Source: Actinomucor elegans
Taxonomy: Eukaryota; Mucoromycota; Mucoromycetes; Mucorales; Mucoraceae
Assembly (NCBI GenBank): GCA_026027325.1
Contig: JAMSLZ010000001.1
Location: 868,001 to 932,000 of the forward strand
DNA: 64,000 nucleotides
Direction: 5' to 3'
This document shows, piece by piece, positions 48,701 through 60,953 of this stretch; the stretch's first letter is position 1; the number at the start of each line of letters is the position of its first letter. Under the pieces are notes generated by a model. The model searched no databases and was not told where the DNA came from. It saw only the letters and a list, made by a program, of their open reading frames with translations. Made by a program: the position numbers and the translations under genes.

Positions 48701-51700
48701 AGAAGCATGCTGATGATTTGGAAAAGTTGAGATTGGAAAACGAGAGGCTCAGAACAGAGTCTGAAGCATCTGTCGCTGCTTTGCAAATGGCTCACAGCAA
48801 ACAGGTACAAGATTTGGAAGTACAATTGAAAGCGATGTCCAGTGGTGGTGATGAGATTACGGAAATGACCATCCGCTTTGAAAAGGAGATTGCTGCACTC
48901 AAAGAACAACATAGTCAAGCAGTAACTCAAGTCACTGAAAAACATGGTAAAGAAAGAGCCATCCATACTGAAGAAATTCAAAAGTCACACGCTTTCGCTC
49001 TTGAGCAACTCAAGCAAGAGCATGTAGCTCAATTAAAAGAGCATCAGGAAAAGCAAGACAAGCACCTTCAAGATACTTTAGCCCAATTGGAAGCCTCTCA
49101 CAAGACTCAATTGGAAGAAGAAACCATGGCTTTAAAGAATCGGTTGGAAACTGAGATTGCTACCCTAAAGACCCAACATGCAAAGGAAATTCAGCAGCTC
49201 CAAGAAGAACAAGCCAACAAGATTACGGAGATTGAGCAAGCTCATGCCAAAGCAATGGAAGCTCTACAAGCTGATTTATCATCCAAGAATGAAGCTCATA
49301 TCAAAGCAATGGAAGCGCTGCAAGCCGACTTATCGTCCAAGAATGAAGCTCTTCGAGTTGAATTATCATCCAAGAATAAAACCCTTGAATCCGAGTTATC
49401 AAACAAGACAGAAGCCCTTTTGATTGCAGAGAAAGCATCTATGGAAAAGATTGAGCAGCATCGTTTGGAAATAGAGCAATTGGAGGCGAAATATCAACAT
49501 GCATTGGAGCAAATGGAGACTTTAAAATCCACTGGTTCTGGTGAATTGAATCAAGTGATGGAAAAACATGAAAAGGAATTGACGTCTTTGAGAGAAAAGA
49601 ACCAACAGCTTGGAAATGAGCATGCCAAGATTTTGAAAGCCACTCAAGCCTCACACGCTGAGATACTGGCCAAATCCACCAATGAACACCAAAAGGCCAT
49701 GGAAACCTTGCAGACACAACATAAGGTTACACTGGATCAGGAACTTGATGAGTTAAAATCGCGACACGATAAGGAAACTGAGATGTTGAAGGCAAATCAC
49801 GCGAGCGAAATCCAGTCTTTGAATGAAGCGCATCAATCGGCCCTTGACAGCTTGGAAATTAAAGCAAATCAAGAACAAGAAGTGTTACGTGCTGAGTTGG
49901 CATCAGTGAAAGAACAGCACCAGAAATCGTTGGATTTAGTCAATGAGCAACACCAAAAGGAATTAAAGGGTTTGAGCAAGGAACACGAGGCTGCTTTTGA
50001 TGAATTAAATGCCAAGAATTTAGCCTCGGTAGAATCGATGCAGTCAGCACATCAACAGGCTTTGAAGCAGTTACAAGAAACCAATGAATCCAGAACAATC
50101 GGTGACACTGAGAAAATAAAGGTAAAAAAAAGTATATTTAGATGTGTATTAATAACCACATTGGCTATTATTGTACGACCAGGAAATACTCATGCAATTT
50201 TTTGGTAGATTGACTTGCAAGCAAATTATGAATCTCAAATACAGCAATTAAAAGAAAGCCATGAAAAGTCTGTGCAAGAGATGAGAAAAGAGCATGAGCA
50301 AAACCAGCAAAAGTTATTGTCCAAGATGCAATTGCAATCAGAAGATTTAAGGTCTAAAATTGAAGTAAGTAGTACTGGTATACTGTCCAATCAGCAACTA
50401 AGTTTCGTCATTGGTGTAACTTTGTTTTAGGCTGAACTTGCAGAAGATTACGAATCACAAATCAATCAATTGATCACGGAACACAACAAGTCCAAACGAC
50501 AACTAGAAATTCAAGTCAAAGAGGCATTGCAACTCATAGAAACCACTAAAGCCCAATCTGAAACCGAAAAGGCTACCTTGGAAGCACAATACCGTGATAA
50601 ACTTGCCTTATTGCAAGCAGAACATCAATTAGAAGCAGAAAGCCACGCCAAGAGCAATGATGATGCTACTGAAAGAATGCAAAAAGAGATTGAAACAGTG
50701 CAATTGGCCTGGCAAGAAGAGCAAAAGAAACTTATCGCAGCGCACGAAGCTTCTATACAAGCATTAAAGAAAGAACATGCTGCTGCCATTGACAGCTTGG
50801 AGCAGGTAAACTATTTATTTTCTGCAAAAAAAAAAAAACTTTTTGTTGATTCTGTCTTTTGTACAAATGTAGACTAGAGCTGATTCCCTTAATGAGATGA
50901 AATCCGTGCGTGACCAACAGGAAACCTTGGTAGCAAAAGAAAGGGAACTTGATCATATGACCAACGAACGCAATCAATCAAAAGCGGATGCAGAAGCACT
51001 CAAAATTGCCTATGAGAAAATGATTACTGTCAAAGACAAAGAAATCAAGGAATTGGAAGAGATGGCTACATCCAAGGTATGTATATATATATATACATAT
51101 ATATAAAAAGGGCCATTTTTGACGCGTATGATAATGACTGATTTGTTATTATTATTTTTTTAAAAAAAAAAGCATGATGAAAACCGAGTCCAATCAATTG
51201 TATCTCAGCATCAGAAAGAGATCAAGGTGCTCCAAACCCAATTCCAACAATTGCTTGATATGAAAGACAAGGAGCTGGAAGGCTTTGCATACCGACTCAA
51301 AACAGTGACGACAGCGCAACAAAAAGACATTGAAAAGCTTAATGAAGACTACAAGCAAAAATTGGCAAATCTTGATGCTGAATGTCAAAAGAAAGAAGAA
51401 AGTTTGAAATCTAAAGAACTTGAAATGAGATGGATGGCTGCTGAATTCGAAAGCTCAGAGGTAACCGTTTTGGTTACACTTCATACGGTGTACTAATGAT
51501 ATGTATAATAGGCTAAATTAAAGGACCAGGGCACAAAGCTCCAGAATTTGGAAAAAGACAATGCCAAGCTCCGTCAAGCAACTGAAGAACTGAAGGAAGA
51601 GAATCAATCTATGCTGAGGCAAGTGTATTATCTTGATTATCTCAAGTCAATATGATTCGTCTATAGACACTAATATTTTCTATAGATTAATCAATCAACT

Positions 51701-51728
51701 TCAAAGTGAAATGCATCATATTCACTAA
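45763..51728 (+). CDS. Very long coiled-coil protein with basic S/T/P/A-rich head
   Basis: Start ATG at 45763 (MTESPPSVKSRMSSLAAAGL). The first ~210 residues are basic, low-complexity and rich in Ser, Thr, Ala, Pro and Arg (TRPSKTPLTRTASAAK), the composition of many microtubule- or membrane-associated regions. From about 46450 to the TAA at 51726-51728 the protein is almost wholly coiled coil rich in Glu, Lys, Gln, Leu and His (units such as EKHELDVSQLKATHIEAIEA). About ten introns of 50-90 bp interrupt it, one holding an (AT)n(GT)n microsatellite near 47580-47606 and one a G-rich run near 47850-47882. Spliced length is roughly 1,750 residues. It ends QLQSEMHHIH. No motor, CAP-Gly or ATPase head is visible. 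Candidates are a cytoskeletal tether or golgin-like protein, by composition only. Confidence 0.8.
49240..49410 (+). repeat. 54-bp tandem repeat inside the coiled-coil gene
   Basis: A 54-bp unit (18 residues, AHAKAMEALQADLSSKNE) at 49240-49293 is repeated at 49294-49347. Shorter decayed units follow (ALRVELSSKNK, TLESELSNK). Copies differ at few bases, so the duplication is fairly recent. Eighteen residues is not a multiple of the heptad. Confidence 0.85.
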
Positions 51729-51972
51729 AACTACACGTGTGTATATATATGTGTGTGTGTGTTTATTAATAAAGAATTATACTGTTCAAACATTTGACAT
51801 TGAAGGCCCCCCCACGAGTTGATTTAACTTCAGCCATTGTTCTACCTAAAGAGCACTAATAGTCCCAAATACAGAATCATGAATTGAACCTCCACAATAT
51901 ATAAAGTTATACTTTTTCTCATTTTATATCCTTTTTTTTTCCCGTCTTTTTCTCTCCAAAAAAAAAAAAAAA

Positions 51973-54749
51973 ATGTACGCTAATAATAATATACCGTTGA
52001 AGCGTACAAGGGCCAAACGTAGCTGTGATTTTTGCAGAAAACGAAAAGCACGTTGTGATGCAGACCATACTGTACCTTGTTCCAATTGTAAAGCGGTATG
52101 ATAATTCAACATCAATCCTTTGACGCGTTATTCATACTTTTCTGTTTAGTGGGGCTTTAATTGTGAATTCCTGACTGTACGAAAGAAGAGAGGACCACCT
52201 AGTGTGTGAGAATTAGTCTATAAGGGAAACTAGTTTATTCAATATACTAATCTGTTTGGTATAGATACGTAGAAAATCTCGAGATTCGCTGCAAAAAAAT
52301 GGAATCACTTTTGACTTTGTTGACCAACACTTCCATCAAAGACATTGAAAAGAATGATTTCCGTATAGAATCATATGTAATCCCTAAAGAACATACCAAA
52401 GACTTATCCGACCAAGAATCCTGTATTGATGATGACGAATCTTCTCATGATGACTCCACAGAGTGTTCTTACAACATGGAACAGACAATAGCAAGCTTAG
52501 ATATGAATGACTATGATTCGATTAAATATACAGGCAACTCAGCTGGCCTACAATTGCTTGACCAGAATCTGTTTAAATCAAAGTCTTATTTGCAACTACC
52601 TGGAAGAGAGGACGTCGCACTAAGGCTTATGTCACAAAATGAGTTGCTGGTTGTACGTTCGGACCGATCAGGAAAGAAGAACACTCGACTGGATGTTGGA
52701 TTCTCGCTTAGTAGTTCTATATTTGATGATGAAAAGGACTACCAAGTCCCTGTAAAACCCTTAGACCTGCCTTCTAATGCCCTGATTCAAAAGGCCTACC
52801 ATCTGTGCGTATAATTGATTTGTTTATATATGCATTTACTAACTACTTATATAGTTATTTTAGCCATATTCATACATTTCTTCCTATAGTGAATCAAACT
52901 CGATTTGAATTCTCAATTACACCTACCAATACACTCTCCCAGGCAGTATTAGCTGTTGCTTTTCGCTTTGGATCACGCCATTTTCCTAAACTGTTCAACA
53001 AAAAAGCCTCAGGCTATGCAGATGTATATTTTAAAAAAGTGATGCTGCGGTTACAAGATGCTCATCAACGTGCACGACTTTGTCAAGTCCAAGCTGCTTT
53101 ATTAATGACGCTTTACTTGGATATGGATGAAACAGATGTTGAATCACTGCAATGGTACACGCTTGGTAAAGCCATTCGAATGGCACAAGACATTGGCTTG
53201 CATCGTTCTTGTTCTAATTGGGACTTGCCTGCTTCTGAAATTGAAACAAGGCACCGTGTATTCTATGCGTGCTATATTCTGGATCGATTCATGGGCGCTC
53301 GCGCTGGCAAGCCCCTAACAATTCTGGATCGAGACTTTGATACTGAACTCCCAGTTGCTCACGAGGTGTACGATGATAACCGTCCTGGTCCTTCTATTTA
53401 CCATTCATTCATTAGCTTAATCCAGCTTTCAGAAATTCTTGGTAGAATACTAAAAGCATTGTATGCACCCAAATCAAAACATTCCAACTCGAATGCTGGG
53501 TTGGATGACCCCACTATCTTGGCAGTGTTTGACCGCCGTCTTAAAAACTGGAAAGTATCACTAGACCAAGCAGGGAACAATTGGACCCAAGCCCAGAAAG
53601 GTAAATAAACCCATTTTTAGTTGGAATTGGGTAACTGACATGTATTTAGTGAACCTACTCTTGTTTTACCATACCACCATGCTATTACTGCATCGACCCT
53701 TTATTGAGTTTTCTTCCACGCAAGTGATTGAAGGCTCAGTGGATTTGGACTCGTTGGCTGCTGATTCACGCCAAGCCTGCGAAAATGCCGCAACCAATAT
53801 TGCTGTTATCATCCGACAAAAGCAATCACTGATGTCTGACCCTGATTCCTACGCACCGCTTTGTTTGCCAACCTTTTTCGTCTATTCCATGTTTCAGGCT
53901 TCACTGATCCACTTGGCAATTGCGATAAAAAACCGAGACTCGCTTCGTCGTTTGAGATTACTTCAAAGATCAATTGCACTCATGAAACAGCATGAGCAAC
54001 TGGCCTCTGCACGCCGTGCACACCATATCCTGGCCATGTTGGTTGCTATCAACGGTATAAACATGAACAATCTCCTTGAAAATTCAAAAGAAGAAGATTT
54101 ATATACTACTACGGAGGACCCACTCAGCCCAATATCCAAAGAGGACTCTCAACAACCTATCATCCAGGGCTGTGAAGATAATACAATGCCAAAATCTACT
54201 TGGTATCAACGAATGATGAATACCAGTATTGTAGGTGGAATCACTTCTGATTTGCATCAACCCAGCCAAGAGAACACGTCCAGTTCGCAACAACTGAGTC
54301 AGCTATTGCCCTTTGGCGCTCACAATCGAACTTCATCTATGTACCATCCTCACCATCAGCCCATCTCTTTTTACGAATTACCCAAGTATCGCCCCATACA
54401 ACAGCAAATTATGTTTGAAGACACTCATGGTGACAGCTTGCTCCCAAACGAAAGCCAAGCCAATACTGCAGATTATAGTATCAACACGAGCCACACAGCT
54501 GCACCTACTTTACTGTCCCATCAACACTTGCCTCCTCCCCCATCTTCTACATTCAGTCATATATCATTTTCATCATCTGAAACGACTAGTACTTTATCCT
54601 ACCCCAACTATATAACATCCTCCTCTTCTTCTCTACCCCCATCTTCTTTGAACTGGAGTGATTGGGGCGCATATATGGGCCAACACTCGACAACTCATCA
54701 TCATAGTCAAACATCACCAGAAAATGCTCATCTTCAGCTTCATCGCTAA
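51973..54749 (+). CDS. Zn2Cys6 binuclear-cluster transcription factor
   Basis: Fungal-type regulator. The start ATG at 51973 directly follows 15 adenines. The zinc cluster is near the N terminus: CDFCRKRKARC, then DADHTVPCSNCK and, after an intron, GFNC (C-x2-C-x6-C-x7-C-x2-C-x6-C). A Lys/Arg linker (RKKRGPP) and a dimerisation-like helix (YVENLEIRCKKMESLLTLL) follow. The middle is the Fungal_trans domain: SQAVLAVAFRFGSRHFP, CQVQAALLMTLYLDMDETD, IRMAQDIGLHRSCSNW and HRVFYACYILDRFMGARAGK. This arrangement is seen in xylanase-regulator-like and related proteins. The C-terminal 250 residues are Ser/His/Gln-rich and disordered. Introns lie at about 52096-52149, 52210-52262, 52805-52890 and 53600-53648. 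Targets cannot be read from sequence. Confidence 0.88.
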
Positions 54750-55626
54750 TGATGCCCTTTCCTATCCTTTTTCCCCATGTAACACTGTAATTACTTAAAT
54801 TGTTAAATATGTATATGTATGTACTCTATCAAAGTACTTGTCCTTGCTTTTTCATTCCCCTTATGTTATTAGATATGCCTTAATATATATATATATATAC
54901 ACTTTATTATACCATTATTCTTATGCAGGTCTTTTGATGTAGGACATATAAAGTTTCATGTGACGATAATAATTTCGCGTGTTCATAAAAAAAAAGCTAT
55001 TTTTCTGTAAACACACAAGAAATGCCTATTAACCGAACTTTTACGTTTACTTTATTTGGTCTTATTTCGTTCTTAGATTTGATTAAAAAAACCTATTAAT
55101 AGTTTGGGTTGTTAACTTGACCTGTAATAGTTAGTATATATGCCACATTTTCTTTATATTAAATACACCGATTAAATCAATGTTACAAGTCGCATAAATA
55201 CCGCATATACATATTATAACAATGGATCCATTATTGAAAAAGAAAAAAAAAATAGAGGGAGGCTAATATCCTCTTATGGATTAAAATGTTCATTTCCTAC
55301 AAAGAGTAATTAGACACATTTGAAGTAAGAATAGATCAAAACCCTTTTATTGTGTTCCCGATCCCCACCATTTTGTAATATTAATTTATGTACTATAACG
55401 GTCTGGCCATTCCGTACCAAGTAAGACTATAGCGTGAAACACACTATTAGATACACAGCATTTATCATGTCAATTTTTACTATCCCAACCGGTATAGTCA
55501 TTTATAGGAAACAGGCTCTCTCAGAGCGGCTAAATTTGGACAACCACTAATCCAGTAAGCATTATCTACTACTATTATCTGATATACTAATTATTGAGAG
55601 ACGTTGTACTGCAATGGAAGCATGAT

Positions 55627-56262
55627 CCTTTATAGACGCAGTAACCCATTCTGAACATATCCCTAGTAATCAATTGCAAATCTGGACCGATATTGATCAA
55701 GATCTACAGATCTGAAGATTAAATGATTTGAAATGCGTTGCAATGTACACTATTATTGGAAAATAAAATAGATTGATTGTACTTCAGGTAAATAAAAAAT
55801 TTCAGTATATAACTCAATCTGGACATTTTCCATTAATCAAACCTAAATCTGGCCCCATATCAGTAGAAAAATCTAATCATTATGAAATGTATGTAATTAT
55901 TGACAATCAGATATTAATGAATAAAATATAATAATCACAGTTTAGTTAGAAAAAAAAAAATGAAATTATTTATTTTGAACATGAGCTATTAATCAAATTC
56001 AAATCTGGATCAAGATCATCACAAGAGATCTATAGATCTAATGATAAAATGTATGAAATTTATAGTCATTTACTAATACATAGTGAATCAATTAGAAGGA
56101 CATAAAAAAAAATGCAACGGTGCATTTTAAACATAGACTACCATTCAAATGAGAATTTAAACCAAAATCGGTCAGGAAATGGATTAGATTGCATAAAATG
56201 TACGATTTTAATAGTCAATCGCTAAAATGTAATCTAAATTTAATGATGAGTAGATCATGGTT
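55627..56262 (-). repeat. Loosely tandem cluster of the dispersed repeat (four units, about 155-bp spacing)
   Basis: Unit 1 (55627-55745) read on the minus strand has ATCGGTCCAGATTTGCAATT, then GATTACTAGGGATATGTTCA and GAATGGGTTACTGCGTC, matching the family core. On the plus strand related blocks recur: AATCAATTGCAAATCTGGAC (about 55670), AATCAAACCTAAATCTGGCC (about 55836), AATCAAATTCAAATCTGGAT (about 55991) and a weaker TTTAAACCAAAATCGGTCAG (about 56156). Each is followed by an AATGATAAAATG-like segment. Confidence 0.5.
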
Positions 56263-56280
56263 TAATATTGCACATAAAAT

Positions 56281-56328
56281 AATATTCCATACTCAGAATA
56301 AACTACTGCATTTATTAAGAACGTTCAG
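56281..56328 (+). repeat. Dispersed degenerate repeat, copy 7
   Basis: AATATTCCATACTCAGAATA followed by AACTACTGCATTTATTAAGA. This is the same order as copy 1 (GTATTCCATGCTCAGAATGG, GCTGCTGCATCTATTAGAAC). It is in plus orientation although the neighbouring cluster is in minus. Confidence 0.55.
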
Positions 56329-57206
56329 GCTATTCATGGAGAACAGAAAAAAATATTGAACACATAAACCACTCTTGTTCATGGTGATAGTATTTATTAA
56401 CCCCTTCAAGTTTGTACTATGTATGCAACAGTTATGTATTAAAAAGAGAAATCTTCTCCCAAAATTTGCAATGTTTACAACCAAAGACTTGCAATGGTCA
56501 TGAAACTACACAGAACCATACTGCAAATCTACTATCATATTCAACCATTTGTACTGTATATATATCGTTCATTCTAGCTTAAACCACTCAAAGTTCACAG
56601 TAGATATGCTATATTTGGTTGAACATAGCAACTAAAAAGGGGATTTGAATAAGAAAAAAAAAGCTATAAACCTTACGTCAAGTTTTTTTTACAGATTATA
56701 TACCCTAAACGTCTACTCTCCTACCACTGCCAACCCAAGACCATAATTTAAAAAATCGCTATAGCTTATGGTGGATACACAATATCAAGACAGTTTTATA
56801 CTAACTGAATTTCTATAATATTTAATATTGCTAGAATTCTGGAATTTGTGCTGCTGTAGTCCTTATCATTACGCTGGCAAATATCTGGAAAGCGTATTTT
56901 CATAATATTATCGATGATACACCCTTACTTTGTTCATATACAAGTTGTGAATTTCGTACTCAAAAAGATCAGCTCTATAATATTTGCAGCTAGTTAAAGT
57001 TTAGACTTTCTTTACATGATCCATTATTACTTGTTATCCATCCTCTTGTTCCATACAGAGCAATAAATAAACAAAACAAAAACAAAACGAATAAAAGCAA
57101 TTATTATTTTACATTATACAAAAGGAAATAATATCAAATGAATTTATTAGAATATCATTCACTTTTTTAAAAAAGAAAATGTGTTGATTAGATCAGACTA
57201 ACGAAT

Positions 57207-58133
57207 TTAATCGAAGAGACCGAAACCCATATCATCATCCTCTTCCTCAGACTCCTCAGCAGCAGCTTCGGCAGCGGGGGCATCAGAAGTAGCAGCGGCA
57301 ACAGGGGCGGCAACAGCGAAAGCTTCGGGGTTAGCAATGAATTCCTTGATTTGTTCAGAACCAGGGAAAGTGTAGTCGGAAGCGACAGAGACAGCCAACA
57401 AGTTCTTGTAACCGTTGATGACGGAGTGAGGAACGGAGGCCAAAGTGGGGTAACCGACAGCCAAAGAGACGGAAGCGATCTCGCGGATAGCAGCCATCAA
57501 GTTGTTGACCAATTGAGACTCCTCAACATCGAGAACATCAGCAGAGAAGAGAGATCCAGCATCGTAGACTTGAACAACAGCCATACCGTAGGTGAAGGGA
57601 GAGATGTTCAACATGTTCAAGAGAACAGCTTCGGAAGGACCGACCTTGGTACCGGCATAGACAAGCTTGACATCAGAGACGATTTCAATGGTACCACGAG
57701 CAATCTTGGTGGGAATACCCAAAGCTTGGAAGAAAGAGGTCTTTCCGGGTTCCATACCAGTGTTACCACCGGGAACAACGACATCAACGGGAGCAATGGC
57801 ACCAGCACGAGCAGGAGCAGCAACACGGTTGGAGATGATCTTCTCACGGATATCCTTGAGGTCACCGTTGGTGAAAACGAAACCAATGTTACCCTTAACA
57901 AAGTTAAGAAGCTTCTCGAGTTCGGGACGGTCGTTGATCATACCCTTCAAGGCACGACGGACCATGGTGTTCTTACCCATAAGCACAGCAGCTTCACCAC
58001 GGAGGGAGAAACGGATTTGGTGCATTTGGTTGGAACTGACATTGTCAACGTTGACAATGAAGATGGATTGGTAGGTATCCAAATAGTTGGTGAGCTTTTG
58101 GAAGTAAAGGGCCTTGGATTCTCTCTTCGACAT
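57207..58133 (-). CDS. RPP0: 60S acidic ribosomal protein P0 (uL10)
   Basis: Base of the ribosomal P-stalk, which recruits translation factors to the large subunit. Intronless 308-residue frame, starting at the ATG 58131-58133 ([20 protein letters not shown]). The rRNA-binding domain includes [17 protein letters not shown] and [12 protein letters not shown]. The middle has [20 protein letters not shown] and [19 protein letters not shown]. The C terminus is the Ala-rich hinge followed by the conserved acidic tail [16 protein letters not shown], the elongation-factor contact. Length is normal (yeast 312). Codon use is strongly biased and more GC-rich than its neighbours, as expected for a highly expressed gene. 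A GGAT microsatellite lies just upstream (about 58193-58214). Confidence 0.97.
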   Translation of the reverse strand: MSKRESKALYFQKLTNYLDTYQSIFIVNVDNVSSNQMHQIRFSLRGEAAVLMGKNTMVRRALKGMINDRPELEKLLNFVKGNIGFVFTNGDLKDIREKIISNRVAAPARAGAIAPVDVVVPGGNTGMEPGKTSFFQALGIPTKIARGTIEIVSDVKLVYAGTKVGPSEAVLLNMLNISPFTYGMAVVQVYDAGSLFSADVLDVEESQLVNNLMAAIREIASVSLAVGYPTLASVPHSVINGYKNLLAVSVASDYTFPGSEQIKEFIANPEAFAVAAPVAAATSDAPAAEAAAEESEEEDDDMGFGLFD

Positions 58134-58739
58134 GTTGAAATTACTGTTCGAGGACTTTTTTAAAGAACTACATTGATGGATACATATTAATATCCATGGA
58201 TGGATGGATGGATGCGTAGATTTGTTTACCTGGCTAGTAGAGGAAGATTCACCATGATGTGAGCTCTCAAATGAATCTTATTCTGATTCCCTGGCGTGAC
58301 GCGCATCTGTGATTCAAATAAAAATCATCCTGATTGGATCGCGGGAAGTGAAAAGTAGAATAATAGTATTATTGAGATTCAGAAACGAGTGTATTCTTGA
58401 ATTTAATAGAGCAATTGTATAATATAATGTCAAATTGACACGATATTGTTTAGAGATACATTTAAAAAATTGAACAATGCATATAATTATATGAAAATTA
58501 TATTATATATACTGGTTTATATATTGAATATTTGGTTTTACAGGTTTAAGCAGAGAAATCGATGCTTTATATGAAAAACTACATAAAAGATATTTCAGTA
58601 GATCTCATAATGTTAAAAACATTTTAATTATAGAAATTGGGTATCTTGAAAGCATTATATACTACTAAAGGTACTGCCAAAGCTGCATAAAAGTGCAACT
58701 CAAAGGGTCATACCTTGCGGAGAATCCAAACTGAAATGG

Positions 58740-58763
58740 AAAAAAAAAAAAAAAAAAAAAAAA
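58740..58763. repeat. Poly(A) homopolymer, 24 bp
   Basis: Uninterrupted A run about 60 bp upstream of the MTG2-like start codon, in the divergent promoter shared with P0. It could act as a nucleosome-depleting poly(dA:dT) element, as such tracts do in yeast promoters; that role is inferred. Confidence 0.85.
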
Positions 58764-58822
58764 TTACCCATTGTGCATTTTCAAGCTTACATTGATACCC
58801 TAGTTTGTCGTGTCTTTTAAAC

Positions 58823-60337
58823 ATGATATTCGCGTTAAGAATTACAAGATCTCAGCTTTATACGCAAGCGGTCCGAAATGCTTATAAATCAAGGCCTTGT
58901 TTCCCAGCAATCTCGCAATTCCACACAGCGATCACGCAGCAACAAGAAGGCGAGTATGAGAAAAAAGGTTCGGTACAATACAAATTGCGTGGAAAGGTAT
59001 GTGTTTATGCCATCAGACAAGAAAAAATTGTACTATATATTAACACCAAGTCTTTCTTTTTTTCTTTCGAATAGGGCCGTCAGTTTGTGGACTTTATTAG
59101 AGTGAAAGCTAAAGGTGGCGATGGAGGTGACGGGTGTGTTTCGTTTCTTAGAGAAAAATATCTTGCTAAAGGACCTCCCAACGGTGGAAACGGGGGTAGA
59201 GGCGGCAATGTTATTATTCGTGCTACTTCTGATGAAAGCACTTTGAAGCGTATGGGCCGTATGTGTTCTGCGAAAAAGGGACAAAACGGTTTAGGAGCTG
59301 GAAGACATGGTACTATGGGTGAGCATTTAGTGATTGAAGTCCCTGTGGGTACCGTTATTAGAGAGGTGGTTCGTGATGAAGACGAAGAAGCCAAGGAAGC
59401 CGAGCTGACAGAAGAAGAAGAACAAGCTCAAAGAGAAGCTAGATGGGTCATTTATCCACGTGCAGAACAAGATTCAGCGCCTGAAGGTCGCGTCAACTTT
59501 TTTAAACAAGCTGAAAAGATGATGGACGAAGAAGATCGTTATTACCGCTGGAGACTTCGTACGGAAAAAAGAGAACCTATTGAAGTGGACTTGACCGAGC
59601 ACGCTCAAGAATTCGTATTATGTCGAGGTGGACAAGGTGGCTATGGTAATCCTCATTTCTTAACTACTGAAAACAGATCACCCAAGTGGGCTACTCGAGG
59701 ACGAAAAGGTGAAACTTGTGAAGTTGAACTGGAACTCAAAACCATTGCTGACATTGGCTTGGTTGGGTTGCCCAATGCTGGCAAATCCACTTTATTGAGT
59801 GCTATCTCAAATGCACATCCTAAACAAGCCAACTACGCGTTCACCACACTTCATCCTTTTGTGGGAACCGTTGATTATGCAGATCAATTCCAATTGACTG
59901 TAGCTGATATTCCTGGTTTGATTCAAGGTGCTCACCGCAATGTTGGCTTAGGACATGCTTTCTTAAGACATGTAGAACGCGCTAAAATTTTGGTTTATGT
60001 TATTGATGTGAGCGGACCCTCCCCATTCGAGGACCTGAAGACGTTACAATACGAATTGGAGGCATATAGACCTGGTCTTACTAAACGCCAATCGCTTATA
60101 GTGGCTAATAAAGCCGATAAAGTGGGCACCGCTAAAGAGAATCTGGCGCTTCTTCAACGTCAAGTTAACAAATCAATTCCTATTGTTCCTGTTTCTGCAA
60201 GATACGAAAAGAATGTTATCAAACTCACTTCTGTTTTACGAAAAGAAGTCGAACGTATCAGATCTGAAGAAGAAAAAATTAGAAAAGCTAAATTGAAGGA
60301 ATTGGAGGATGAGGATGAGGATGAGCAAGGCTTCTAA
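58823..60337 (+). CDS. MTG2: Obg-family GTPase, mitochondrial (MTG2-like)
   Basis: Obg/CgtA GTPases help assemble the large ribosomal subunit; Mtg2 does so in mitochondria. Start ATG at 58823 gives a basic presequence (MIFALRITRSQLYTQAVRNA) suited to mitochondrial import. One intron (about 58996-59075) joins KLRGK to GRQFVDFIRVKAKGGDGGDG. The glycine-rich Obg fold follows (GPPNGGNGGRGGNVI, CRGGQGGYGNPHF). It is interrupted by a charged insert of about 80 residues (EDEEAKEAELTEEEE). The G domain has G1 GLPNAGKSTL, G2 region YAFTTLHPFVG, G3 DIPGL, G4 NKAD and G5 PVSARYE. A charged C-terminal helix ends EDEDEQGF. The stop is followed by an 18-bp or so T run (about 60347-60364). Divergent from P0. 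Confidence 0.93.
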
Positions 60338-60650
60338 TTTATCAATCTTTTTTTTTTTTTTTTTGCATTATGTAGTTTTTTCTCGATCCTCTTGTATATA
60401 ACAATATTGCTTATAATAAAATGCTGTAGATATCAAATATAATGTCCAAGGAACATCTTAATAATCAAACTCGTTGCCGTTAAAAACTGATTCCATATAC
60501 ACAACTGTCAAATGTCTCGATTCATCTCTTTTCAATCTTTGAATGCATTGCTTGTCTGTAATACTGCGTGTGTATATATATAATGTGCTTTATTATTTTT
60601 GTGCGTATCTTCTAGAAAACTGTCAGTCAAATCCACTAAAATCCAATCGT

Positions 60651-60953
60651 TTATTGTGCTGCAAGTTCCTCGGCGCGAGCTCTGTTTTTGATCATGACTT
60701 CCTTCTTGGCAGCAATAGAAGCTGCTTGTCTTTCTTGCACATTGTAAATGAAATAACCGAATGAACCGAAAACACCAGCGGCTAAGGCATGGCCACTAGG
60801 ATCTGTTGATTATGGTTTAATTATCTAATTTACGAAATAAATGTATTCCTTTCACTCACTAGAAAAGATAGGACGCTTTTGAAGGCCAAGAGCATATGTA
60901 CGAACAAGGACACCGAAAGCGGCGAAGCCAGAGACGCTGCTGATCAAACTCAT
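60651..60953 (-). CDS. Small mitochondrial protein, probable complex I 14-kDa-type subunit
   Basis: Start ATG at 60951-60953 (MSLISSVSGFAAFGVLVRTY). One intron (about 60806-60858, donor CTA|GTGAGT) joins QKRPIFS to NPSGHALAAGVFGSFGYF in phase. The protein is about 81 residues with two short hydrophobic segments and a basic helical tail (ERQAASIAAKKEVMIKNRAR). The pattern G-xx-R-P-F, GH and a glycine-rich helix followed by a charged tail resembles the small fungal NADH:ubiquinone oxidoreductase 14-kDa/NUXM-like subunits. This is from memory of the family and not certain; an ATP-synthase-associated small subunit is an alternative. Stop TAA at 60651-60653. Tail-to-tail with the MTG2-like gene. 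Confidence 0.6.

Larger units (their letters stand above)
54750..57206. other. Intergenic region of about 2.5 kb with repeat cluster
   Basis: No gene recognised. Following the transcription-factor 3' end it is AT-rich, with a TA microsatellite at about 54880-54900. From 55627 to about 56330 it contains a loosely tandem set of related repeat units, listed separately. The remainder to the P0 stop codon is featureless apart from short A/T runs. Confidence 0.55.

Noticed and set aside
49240..49410. Regular repeat considered as a CRISPR-like or satellite array
   Set aside because: Units are in frame within a coding exon and translate to an 18-residue coiled-coil duplication; no spacers.
57351..58163. 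270-codon plus-strand frame opposite ribosomal P0
   Set aside because: P0 is unmistakable on the minus strand; strong codon bias leaves the opposite frame free of stops.
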